DNA of 43,956 bases from Bacillota bacterium (GTDB lineage: Bacteria > Bacillota > Clostridia > Peptostreptococcales > Acidaminobacteraceae), in NCBI GenBank assembly GCA_024636005.1, contig JAGXHV010000034.1:1-43956 (forward strand), read 5' to 3'. The notes beneath the pieces are model-generated. The model was not told the DNA's origin and did not search any database. It worked only from the letters and a program-made list of their open reading frames with translations. Positions 31,064 through 37,923 of the stretch are shown piece after piece. The first letter of the stretch is position 1. Each line of letters begins with the position of its first letter. The translations under genes and the position numbers were made by a program.

Positions 31064-33295
31064 ATGAAAAAAGTCACAGCAATTATACTAGCAATGCTCA
31101 TGATCATCAATGTTTCAATGATCTCAAGCGCTGAGCAAAAATTGCCATCCGCATTTTGGGGGCTTACTGAAAAAGAAGTGGCTCTACAGACCGCGGGCGA
31201 TGTGGAAGGCCTGATTGATATCAGGGTTCAAATCATCGACCTTTTCAAAACATGGGACTTTGGCAGCCAACAAAGGCTTGAAATCGTCACTCCGAGGTAT
31301 CTGAAAATCGCTCAAGCCTATGAATCGTTGAATCGATTTGATGATGCGGTCCCATACCTTGAACTGTATATTGAGAACGCGACCATATTGGTGGAAAAGG
31401 GGCTTTGGAATGCCGACTCGACCAATTATGCTTCGAGCAAACTCAAAAATCTCGCATTTGACATTGAACTGTATGCCAAAACGGAAATCACTGACAACAG
31501 TACATATCATGGTGCAAAATTCGAACCCGTATCGGGCATCTACTTTGGAAGTGCTTATGATACTGATCCAGGCGTCAAAAGTTACGATTGGGACAAGGTC
31601 AAAAAACTTTATCCCAAAGACAATGCAGCTTATCTGATTTACCTGAACTGGGAAGATGACATCCGAGATATCGAAATTCATCTCAAAGCTGCAGCCCAAG
31701 CGGGCAATGCGGTTCAACTCGCATGGAACACCTATGATACTATTCCGGATATTGAAGCGTCAAAAGCTTACATTGAAGATACCGCCAAATATTTGAAAGC
31801 ACTGGATATTCCGATTTTTCTCAGATATGCCTGTGAAATGAACGTTGGCGAAAACGGAGAGAATCCAACTATTTATGTGAAAAATTTCAGATATGTCGCG
31901 AAAATCATGGAAGAACTTGCTCCGAATGTGGCGATGGTCTGGTCACCAAATGACATAACAGACGCTGAGCGCAAGCTAGAAAGCTATTATCCTGGCGATG
32001 CCTATGTGGACTGGGTGGGCATCAGCTCATATACGACATTCTACTTTGGCGATAAAACGGACTGGGGAACACTTCAAGATTCAATCGACAGCAATTTCTT
32101 CACTGGCGAAAATGCAAACCCACTGGCCAAAATCGCAGAAATCGTGGAAAAATACGGTGACAGAAAACCGATCATGATTTCTGAAACAGGAGTTGCACAT
32201 TATTCAAAAGTGGCAAAGGAAGATATGACGGACTGGGCAAAAGTTCAAATGAATCGTCTATATGGCTATTTGCCTATAGTTTACCCTGAAGTCAAAGGCA
32301 TCTATTACTTCAATGTGGACACTGAACAAGCCACTAAAAAATCATCATTTGCCTTATACACCAACGCACAGATTGCAAAGCTATACAACCAACTGGTCTC
32401 AAACAGCTATTATCTGTCTGACATAGGCGATGAGGCAGGATACCGTTACGCCGAGGTGGGCTCGATCAAAGACAAGTCCGTAAGTGTAACGGGTGGATCA
32501 CTGGAACTCGCCACTTACTCCATCGTACCAAAGATGCTGAATCCTAAAGTTGCTTACATCCTCGATGGCAAGACGCTTTCAACTGTGAGCAGCATACCAT
32601 ATGCATACACCATCAACCCAAACACAATAACAGCAGGCAATCACAAACTCACAGTTGCTGTGATCAGCCCGGAAGGTATGACACTGAAAACCAGAGACTA
32701 CCTCCTTACCAAAGAAGGTAACACTCTTAAGATTGAAGCAACTGAACTCAAAGACATAGCTTTTTCCGACATCGAAAAATCATGGGCGAAAAACATGATT
32801 CTAGAAATCGGAAAAAGAGGCATCGTAAATGGCAACGAGGGTAGATTCGAGCCAAACAACAACATCACGCGCGCTCAAATCGCATCTATCATCAGCAACT
32901 TTGTAGGCAACTCCAGATCAGCAGCTGTATCAAACTCGTTTGCGGATGTAGCATCGGGCAAGTGGTTCGCACAGCCTGTCAGCGTAGCTTCAAAGTACCT
33001 TAGCGGTTACGGGAACAAGTACTATCCGGATCGTGACGCGACCCGTGAAGAATTCATTAAAGCTGTGATCCTGCTTAAAGGGTATTCAACTCAACTTTTG
33101 ACAGAGGCTGAAAAAGCTGAACTTGCTGAGAAAATCACAGATTTTAACAGCGTCAGCTCCGACCACAAAGATTACATGCTTCTAGCAGTGAAGTATGGCA
33201 TCATCAGTGGCTATGAGGATGGTTCAGTCAAACCGAAGAACAACATCACCAGAGCGGAAGCGACTAAAGTGCTTTATTATACTTTTTTTAAGTAA
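31064..33295 (+). CDS. Secreted GH26-like glycoside hydrolase with three SLH domains
   Basis: The product is 743 aa. A signal peptide (1-23) is followed by a helical TPR-like region (about 30-150; PRYLKIAQAYESLNRFDDAV), a (beta/alpha)8 domain resembling GH26 (about 155-450), a short beta domain, and three C-terminal SLH domains from residue 567 with ITRAQ, ATREE and ITRAE motifs. The probable acid/base is Glu258 in RYACEMN, where GH26 enzymes normally have RxxHEMN. The probable nucleophile is Glu374 in ISETG. The SLH triplet should bind pyruvylated wall polymer made by the cluster just upstream. Activity (mannanase, glucanase, or a structural role) cannot be fixed. Confidence 0.87.
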   Translation: MKKVTAIILAMLMIINVSMISSAEQKLPSAFWGLTEKEVALQTAGDVEGLIDIRVQIIDLFKTWDFGSQQRLEIVTPRYLKIAQAYESLNRFDDAVPYLELYIENATILVEKGLWNADSTNYASSKLKNLAFDIELYAKTEITDNSTYHGAKFEPVSGIYFGSAYDTDPGVKSYDWDKVKKLYPKDNAAYLIYLNWEDDIRDIEIHLKAAAQAGNAVQLAWNTYDTIPDIEASKAYIEDTAKYLKALDIPIFLRYACEMNVGENGENPTIYVKNFRYVAKIMEELAPNVAMVWSPNDITDAERKLESYYPGDAYVDWVGISSYTTFYFGDKTDWGTLQDSIDSNFFTGENANPLAKIAEIVEKYGDRKPIMISETGVAHYSKVAKEDMTDWAKVQMNRLYGYLPIVYPEVKGIYYFNVDTEQATKKSSFALYTNAQIAKLYNQLVSNSYYLSDIGDEAGYRYAEVGSIKDKSVSVTGGSLELATYSIVPKMLNPKVAYILDGKTLSTVSSIPYAYTINPNTITAGNHKLTVAVISPEGMTLKTRDYLLTKEGNTLKIEATELKDIAFSDIEKSWAKNMILEIGKRGIVNGNEGRFEPNNNITRAQIASIISNFVGNSRSAAVSNSFADVASGKWFAQPVSVASKYLSGYGNKYYPDRDATREEFIKAVILLKGYSTQLLTEAEKAELAEKITDFNSVSSDHKDYMLLAVKYGIISGYEDGSVKPKNNITRAEATKVLYYTFFK

Positions 33296-33316
33296 ATAGG
33301 TACATTATGTATATGC

Positions 33317-33354
33317 AAAAGCCAGCGAAATCACTTGGATTCGCTGGCTTTCTC
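33317..33354 (+). terminator. Intrinsic terminator of the SLH protein gene
   Basis: AAAGCCAGCGAA pairs with TTCGCTGGCTTT around a ten-base loop, followed by a short T-rich tail. Confidence 0.82.
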
Positions 33355-33367
33355 ATTGGTACTGATT

Positions 33368-33390
33368 GGGGACAGGTACAAATTGGTACC
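33368..33390. repeat. Half-copy of the GGGGACAGGT dispersed element
   Basis: GGGGACAGGTACAAATTGGTACC matches the left arm of the perfect inverted repeat at 37854-37923 (GGGGACAGGTCAAAATCGGTAC) with a few differences, but the mirror half is missing. Confidence 0.55.
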
Positions 33391-33495
33391 TGGTTACATA
33401 GTTAAGTGGTTTTTGGCTGACGCCAAGTTGGTTTTTGGACAGCGCAAACTGGCTCTGCCAGATTGGCTGGTACCAAGTTGGTTGGGAAAAGAATT

Positions 33496-33634
33496 AAGAG
33501 CAGGGTGATGCAGGGAGAGCAGGGAATTCAGGGAGAACAGGAAATTCAGGGAGAACAGGAAATTCAGGAAAACAGTAAGGAAAGGGAATCATTATCTTGA
33601 TCTTTCCCTGCACTCCCTGCACCATCCTGCTCTT
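33496..33634. repeat. Imperfect inverted repeat made of G-rich CAGGGAG units
   Basis: The left arm 33496-33524 and right arm 33606-33634 are reverse complements at 26 of 29 positions (core AAGAGCAGG...TGCAGGGAG...GCAGGG). The right arm belongs to the family also found at 36231-36266 and 36914-36942. Confidence 0.8.
33523..33575. repeat. 18-base tandem repeat, about three copies
   Basis: The unit GAAATTCAGGGAGAACAG occurs at 33523-33540 (one change), 33541-33558 (exact) and 33559-33575 (17 bases, one deletion and one change). There are no spacers, so it is not a CRISPR. Confidence 0.88.
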
Positions 33635-33643
33635 CCCTTCCCT

Positions 33644-34426
33644 TCATGATCCTGTGGATTTATAATGTTTCACGCCAAAGTTCCAAAACAGGAGACTTGG
33701 GAGGATGAACAGCACACCCATGAGCGGTATGAACGCATACACCGGATGGTCATATGGACCGCGGTCGAGCAGATACATGAGTGGAATGTAGTTTACCACA
33801 CCAAATGGGACGATGAAAGTGAAAAATTTTTGGATGGGTTTTGCGTAGATGAGCAGAGGGTACTGCGTCATTTCACGGCCACCATCTGTAAATATGTTCG
33901 CGATTTCAAGCCCTTCGATTGTCCAAAATGAAAACGTCGCAAAGATGATAAATAGTCCTGACATGATGAAGGTCGCACCGATGACCATGAAAGCCACAGC
34001 TGACATTTTGAGCAGTGTCCACTGCACATCGATTCCGCTGACTCCGATGACGAATATGATAATTCCTTGAAGCAATCTTCCAATCCGAGTAAACTCAAAC
34101 TTTGACCCGAGCACCTGTAGTGCTGTTGGGAGAGGTCTCACCAGTAGTCTGTCAAAATCTCCGGTTCTGACGAGTGTCGAGAATGAATCAAAGCCACGCA
34201 CCAGACATTCACTGATGGAAAAAGCCATGTGGACCACACCATATAAAAGGGCAATCTCACTGAAAGACCAGCCGCTAAGCGTGTCGAACCGGTCAAACAA
34301 GAGGTAGAGTCCCACGAAAACGAAAAAAGGTACAAAAAACTGCCCGATACATAACAGGATGAAAGAGGTCTTATAGACCATTTGTGATTTCAGCCACATT
34401 TTCGCATATCTTAAGAATATTCTCAT
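33644..34426 (-). CDS. ABC-2 type export permease (second permease of operon)
   Basis: This 260-aa protein has six helices of the ABC-2 permease type. Family traits are FSEIALLYGVVHMAFSISECLVRGFD and LVRTGDFDRLLVRPLPTALQVLG, the cytoplasmic segment between helices 2 and 3. It pairs with the permease just upstream (one base apart), and together they would form the heterodimeric channel of an exporter powered by the ATPase at 35228-36196. The cargo is unknown; related systems export drugs or lipids. Its 3' end abuts the G-rich inverted repeat, which may act as terminator. Confidence 0.88.
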   Translation of the reverse strand: MRIFLRYAKMWLKSQMVYKTSFILLCIGQFFVPFFVFVGLYLLFDRFDTLSGWSFSEIALLYGVVHMAFSISECLVRGFDSFSTLVRTGDFDRLLVRPLPTALQVLGSKFEFTRIGRLLQGIIIFVIGVSGIDVQWTLLKMSAVAFMVIGATFIMSGLFIIFATFSFWTIEGLEIANIFTDGGREMTQYPLLIYAKPIQKFFTFIVPFGVVNYIPLMYLLDRGPYDHPVYAFIPLMGVLFILPSLLFWNFGVKHYKSTGS

Positions 34427-34427
34427 G

Positions 34428-35231
34428 CTAACCCCCTTGAACTACGAGATGTTTCAGCGCACTTTGCATAAGTTTCTTGCCAAACAAAATCAACGCTGTG
34501 AGCCAAATAATCTGAATCGCTATGCCGAGGAAGGCTTCACTTGGTGGAATGTTGCCTGAGTAAACCCTAAAAGGCAAGTCGCCAACGTATCGGAACGGCA
34601 ATACCATGACAATGTTCCGTAGCCACTGCGGCATCAAAGGAATAGGAATCACAAGTCCGGCAAAAAATTCGCCGACGACACTGAAAATGAGCAATGATCC
34701 CATAGGAGAGAGTGTCACAAACACAGAAATATAAATGAACATGGAGATTGCCACATTGATGGCGAGTCCGAGTAGGAGTGTCACGGCAAAGAGCATGAAC
34801 GATTCGGTGGATTCTGGTAGTGACATGCGGTACTTTTCCGGGATGAACATGGCGACTATGAGAATCGGCATACATCTAAGCATCGCGTTTGCGATTCGGG
34901 TGGCAATCAGTTTCGTGTACCAAAAGCCATATATGTTCAGCGGTCTGCACAGTTCATAGGCAATGTTACCGGTTCTGATGAGCTCAAACAGCTCCGTATC
35001 CCTAAGCCAAAGTACAATGAATGATAGAAATGCCTGTTGAAGCCAAATGTAAGTCACCAGCTGAGTGGTTGAAAATCCACCCACTGAAACACTATCTCCA
35101 TAGAAAGCAAGGAACACCATGATCATGATGGTGCCCCAGAAAAACTGGGTGGCAATCCCCGCGAGTGCCGCAATACGGTACTGGAGACCGTGGTATACCC
35201 TGAGTTTGAGCAGTGCCATATAGACTCTCAT
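34428..35231 (-). CDS. ABC-2 type export permease (first permease of operon)
   Basis: The 267-aa protein has six helices and is a diverged relative of its neighbour. FSTTQLVTYIWLQQAFLSFIVLWLRD and LFELIRTGNIAYELCRPLNIYGFWY parallel the sibling's family segment. Near the C-terminus PFRYVGDLPFRVYSGNIPPSEA is typical of this subfamily. The ATG overlaps the ATPase stop by four bases, so ATPase and permeases are translated in a coupled series. Confidence 0.88.
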   Translation of the reverse strand: MRVYMALLKLRVYHGLQYRIAALAGIATQFFWGTIMIMVFLAFYGDSVSVGGFSTTQLVTYIWLQQAFLSFIVLWLRDTELFELIRTGNIAYELCRPLNIYGFWYTKLIATRIANAMLRCMPILIVAMFIPEKYRMSLPESTESFMLFAVTLLLGLAINVAISMFIYISVFVTLSPMGSLLIFSVVGEFFAGLVIPIPLMPQWLRNIVMVLPFRYVGDLPFRVYSGNIPPSEAFLGIAIQIIWLTALILFGKKLMQSALKHLVVQGG

Positions 35232-36196
35232 ATCTGGTACTCCCTGTATAGATTAACGATGATCTCTTCAATCGGCTGGCTGTCGACCGAGATGTCTATG
35301 ATGCTCTTTTTATTGGTGAGTTCATGAATCACACTGGGCACATTCGTCTTCTCAAGATCGACGAGAAGAACCGCTCGTTCACTTGAAGCTTGCAATACCT
35401 CACACCCAAAAATGTCGAGAGGTATTGTGTTTTCGACGTAATCCACCGTTACTCTTTTGTGTGAAATGAAGTTGCCCCTCAAATTCGAAAGGTCCCCATC
35501 ATAAAGTTTCTCTCCCTTTCCGATGAGAATAATCCTACTCGCAAGCGCTTCTATATCACTCATGTCATGCGTGGTGAGTACTACAGTCACCTGGTTTTCC
35601 GCATTGATTTTCTTGATGAAATTTCGTACAGCGATTTTAGATACCGCATCAAGACCGATTGTCGGCTCATCCAAGAATAGAATTTTGGGTGAATGAATCA
35701 GTGCGGCCGCAATTTCACAGCGCATGCGTTGTCCAAGGCTGAGTTGTCTCACTGGTGTACTTAGCAGTGGAGCTAGATCAAGATAGGTGATGAGCTGGTC
35801 AAGAGTCCTTTTATAGTCCACTTGTGTTAGTTTGTAGATGTCTCTCAGTAGATTGAAGGAATCGATGACGGGAACGTCCCACCAGAGCTGTGTACGCTGT
35901 CCGAAGACGACACCGATATTACGGACGTGTTCGATTCTCGATTTCCATGGTGTGATGCCCAAGATCTCACATTTTCCAGTGTTGGGAACGAGAATGCCAC
36001 TCATGATTTTAATCGTAGTAGATTTCCCTGCGCCATTAGGACCGATATAACCGACGATCTCGCCGGGATTCATCTTGAAGGAAATGTCCTTCAGCGCATG
36101 GATGGTCTCATACTCACGAGAAAAAAGGCTACCAAAGGCTCCTTTTTTTCGTTTGGCAACTTGAAATGCTTTTGAAAGATTTTCAATTTCAATCAT
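35228..36196 (-). CDS. ABC exporter ATP-binding protein
   Basis: This 322-aa ATPase is first in a three-gene exporter operon. It has Walker A GPNGAGKST (about 53-61), signature LSLGQRMRCEIAAAL, Walker B ILFLDEPTIGLD and switch His in LTTHDMSD. A C-terminal extension of about 80 residues follows, as in DrrA-like exporters. The upstream segment RKKGAFGSLFSREYETIHALKD is typical of this subfamily, in which two ABC-2 permeases accompany one ATPase. AAAGGAGG precedes the ATG. A G-rich repeat lies 35 bases upstream. Confidence 0.92.
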   Translation of the reverse strand: MIEIENLSKAFQVAKRKKGAFGSLFSREYETIHALKDISFKMNPGEIVGYIGPNGAGKSTTIKIMSGILVPNTGKCEILGITPWKSRIEHVRNIGVVFGQRTQLWWDVPVIDSFNLLRDIYKLTQVDYKRTLDQLITYLDLAPLLSTPVRQLSLGQRMRCEIAAALIHSPKILFLDEPTIGLDAVSKIAVRNFIKKINAENQVTVVLTTHDMSDIEALASRIILIGKGEKLYDGDLSNLRGNFISHKRVTVDYVENTIPLDIFGCEVLQASSERAVLLVDLEKTNVPSVIHELTNKKSIIDISVDSQPIEEIIVNLYREYQI

Positions 36197-36230
36197 TGTG
36201 CCTCCTTTTTAGTTGGGTGGGGAGATGCAG

Positions 36231-36266
36231 GGAAGAGCAGGGTGGGGCAGGGAGTGCGGGGAAAGC
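36231..36266. repeat. G-rich dispersed repeat copy, plus orientation
   Basis: GGAAGAGCAGGGTGGGGCAG and the continuing GGAGTGCGGGGAAAG match the reverse complement of 33600-33635 over more than 30 bases with about three differences. It sits between the ABC operon and the ASCH gene. Confidence 0.78.
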
Positions 36267-36286
36267 AGGAAAAGATAAGATCAAAG

Positions 36287-36748
36287 TCAAGGGCAGAAGA
36301 TGGGTTCAAAAATCATGAAAACGACTTCCATGTCTTCAGTAAATGAAAAATTCAAGCCCTCAGCATCTTGTTTGAAGAATTTGAGGTGCTCTTCACGCCA
36401 ATAGTCCAGTGATTTGTCGCCTTCGCCTTCGATCTCAGCATGAGCTTCCGTGACTTCACTGAAAGGCAATATCTCGACACTTTTTACTTTGATGACGCAA
36501 ATGCCATTGCCGTTCCAATCTTCTATGATATGTAATTCTCCCACTTTAGCTATGGGTTCGTTCTCAACCTCATAAGACTTCAATAGCCCAGTGGTTGCTC
36601 GCTTGATGCCATTTTTGGTCAATTCCGCTAGTGCGTTGGCCTCTTTCTCATTATTACAAAAATGCCATGATTCGTACGTTTTCTCCGTGCTTTCCATTTG
36701 CTCTCCTATAGAGTCTAGATAATTTTTCCATAGGTCTTTTACAGTCAA
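36287..36748 (-). CDS. ASCH domain protein
   Basis: The 153-aa soluble protein has a PUA-like beta-barrel with ASCH features: WHFCNNEKEANALAELTKNGIKRATTGLL, where the GxKxxT-type motif reads GIKRAT, then VGELHIIEDWNGNGICVIKVKSVEILPF and DKSLDYWREEHLKFF. ASCH proteins are thought to bind RNA or modified nucleosides, and some have amidohydrolase activity. Translation starts at TTG 36748, with AGGAGG seven bases upstream. The gene is bracketed by oppositely oriented copies of the G-rich repeat. Confidence 0.88.
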   Translation of the reverse strand: MTVKDLWKNYLDSIGEQMESTEKTYESWHFCNNEKEANALAELTKNGIKRATTGLLKSYEVENEPIAKVGELHIIEDWNGNGICVIKVKSVEILPFSEVTEAHAEIEGEGDKSLDYWREEHLKFFKQDAEGLNFSFTEDMEVVFMIFEPIFCP

Positions 36749-36913
36749 AACAATACCTCCTAGGGTGTTAATTTAGTTACTTGAATATATTATCATAATA
36801 ATCTGTGATTTTCACTAGTAACTTCAGGAAAAGATGGAATTAAAAAAAGCACTATATTTCTGAGATTTCAGCAATACAATGCTTTCGTTTTTGTCTTATA
36901 TGGTTTCCCCAAT
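36749..36913. other. Intergenic region, AT-rich
   Basis: It contains the presumed promoter of the ASCH gene (no clear hexamers seen) and an imperfect hairpin, AAAGCA...TGCTTT with inner CTGAGATTTCAG (around 36846-36887), that ends in TTTTT and may be a weak terminator. No gene is supported. Confidence 0.4.
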
Positions 36914-36942
36914 CCTTTCCTGCACTCCCTGCCTTCCCTGAA
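36914..36942. repeat. G-rich dispersed repeat copy, minus orientation
   Basis: CCTTTCCTGCACTCCCTGCC and the following TTCCCTGAA read on the minus strand as the CAGGGAGTGCAGGAAAGG repeat. It directly abuts the 3' end of the membrane gene at 36946. Confidence 0.75.
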
Positions 36943-36945
36943 CTT

Positions 36946-37248
36946 TTACAAATCCTGAATATTCATCTTATCGAGTTCATCCTTGTGGGTTTTACCCCGT
37001 ATCGCAAAGTAGATCAATAGGAGTATGATTGAAGGAATGGACAGCATAAAGAAACCGATAAGAATCGGTAGAATTTGACCATCATAAATCATAAGTCCGA
37101 ATGAGCCAATAGACGCTATTATCAGGTGGAGGGTTGGAAGTACTAGGCCAAGCCATTTGTTTTTTTGTTTGGACAAGAAAATTTGTAACAGTATGATCCC
37201 GGTGAATACTATGAGGCCCAAAATAACCAAAACTAAAAATTTACTCAT
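36946..37248 (-). CDS. Small three-helix membrane protein following a DUF2089-type regulator
   Basis: The product is 100 aa with three hydrophobic helices and a charged C-terminal tail (RGKTHKDELDKMNIQDL). I chose the ATG at 37248, which has AAGGAG 11 bases upstream; an ATG at 37257 would be too close. It overlaps the end of the DUF2089-like gene by eight bases. Small membrane genes often follow DUF2089 regulators, suggesting a regulator/target pair, but function is unknown. Confidence 0.72.
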   Translation of the reverse strand: MSKFLVLVILGLIVFTGIILLQIFLSKQKNKWLGLVLPTLHLIIASIGSFGLMIYDGQILPILIGFFMLSIPSIILLLIYFAIRGKTHKDELDKMNIQDL

Positions 37249-37552
37249 ATCTATCATTCTCCTTCATAATCTTTTTATACTCTGAAATCAGAACCTTTGC
37301 GGTGTCAAAGTCGAGTTTTTCACTCACTGCCATGCGTTTGATCAATGAAATGTAGGGTTCGTTCGAATGGTCTTCACTGATCTGAATCTTCTGGATCAAA
37401 CGATCCAGTCTCAGTCTTACAGTCGGATAAGTAACACCATATACTCCGGCGACCTCTTTGAGTGAGCCCGAAGCCATAAGAAATTTTTTGATGAACACAA
37501 GGTCTTCATCATCCAGATTGACCAGCCAATCCGGTAATACGTCAATTGCCAC
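37241..37552 (-). CDS. DUF2089-like helix-turn-helix regulator
   Basis: The 103-aa protein has a core that matches DUF2089: LPDWLVNLDDEDLVFIKKFLMASGSLKEVAGVYGVTYPTVRLRLDRLIQKI, where SGSLKEVAGVYGVTYPTVRLRLD is a helix-turn-helix. I place the start at GTG 37552, with GGAGGTG five bases upstream. The longer open frame back to 37711 would translate the promoter. A palindrome inside its promoter suggests autoregulation. It is divergent from a small membrane-protein gene at 37684. Confidence 0.82.
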   Translation of the reverse strand: MAIDVLPDWLVNLDDEDLVFIKKFLMASGSLKEVAGVYGVTYPTVRLRLDRLIQKIQISEDHSNEPYISLIKRMAVSEKLDFDTAKVLISEYKKIMKENDRYE

Positions 37553-37589
37553 AGTGGCACCTCCTTTTACTTTGTTTTTAATAATATTA

Positions 37590-37618
37590 AATATAACACT
37601 TAACATTGTTAAAGTCAA
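37590..37618 (-). promoter_or_regulatory. Promoter of the DUF2089 operon with an internal palindrome
   Basis: On the minus strand TTGACT (37613-37618), a 17-base spacer and TATATT (37590-37595). The spacer contains the 13-base palindrome TTAACATTGTTAA (37600-37612), a candidate operator. Confidence 0.7.
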
Positions 37619-37683
37619 TACTATATAAATAGCATTTTCCACACAACTAAGATACAATGTACCCATATCGAGAGGAGGCAATG

Positions 37684-37851
37684 ATGGAGTATTTGGAATT
37701 CGCCGGTTCAATTTTGATGGTTTTGATTTTTTACATTGTTACAATCAAAGTATGGATGCTCATTGCAAATTTTATAGGAAAAAAAATTGGAATCAGCAAA
37801 TTGGTTTACATAATACTAAATAGAGTCACTGGAAAAGACCATATCGCATGA
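37684..37851 (+). CDS. Small single-pass membrane protein, unknown function (55 aa)
   Basis: The frame starts at ATG 37684 with AGAGGAGG five bases upstream; the ATG at 37681 would be too close. One hydrophobic helix (about residues 6-30) is followed by a basic tail (FIGKKIGISKLVYIILNRVTGKDHIA). It is divergent from the DUF2089 operon and shares its control region, so it could be a target of that regulator. It ends three bases before the large inverted repeat, which would serve as terminator. Confidence 0.6.
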   Translation: MEYLEFAGSILMVLIFYIVTIKVWMLIANFIGKKIGISKLVYIILNRVTGKDHIA

Positions 37852-37853
37852 TT

Positions 37854-37923
37854 ACAAATGGGGACAGGTCAAAATCGGTACTTCCATTTTTGGAAGTACC
37901 GATTTTGACCTGTCCCCATTTGT
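37854..37923. repeat. Perfect 33-bp inverted repeat with TTTT loop
   Basis: The arms 37854-37886 and 37891-37923 are exact reverse complements around TTTT. The sequence begins ACAAATGGGGACAGGT and turns at ACTTCCATTTTTGGAAGT. It lies between convergent genes and its last bases overlap the stop codon of the gene ending at 37923. A half-copy lies at 33368-33390, so this is a dispersed REP/MITE-like element that also works as a hairpin between the two transcripts. Confidence 0.92.

Larger units (their letters stand above)
33391..33643. other. Gene-free repeat region between the SLH gene and the ABC-2 operon
   Basis: No credible gene lies here. It holds two direct copies of CCAAGTTGGTT (33423 and 33473, 50 bases apart), then a G-rich inverted repeat (arms 33496-33524 and 33606-33634) enclosing an 18-base tandem repeat (33523-33575). 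Plus-strand open frames here and further right are antisense to the ABC permeases. Confidence 0.7.

Noticed and set aside
31184-31717. 177-codon minus-strand frame opposite the SLH protein gene
   Set aside because: It is antisense to a clear secreted enzyme gene with no translation signals.
33523-33575. Short direct repeats as a possible CRISPR array
   Set aside because: Units are contiguous 18-mers without spacers and no cas genes are in the window.
37241-37711. Longer 156-aa version of the DUF2089 protein
   Set aside because: The extra N-terminus would translate across the promoter and palindrome; GTG 37552 has an ideal ribosome binding site and fits family length.
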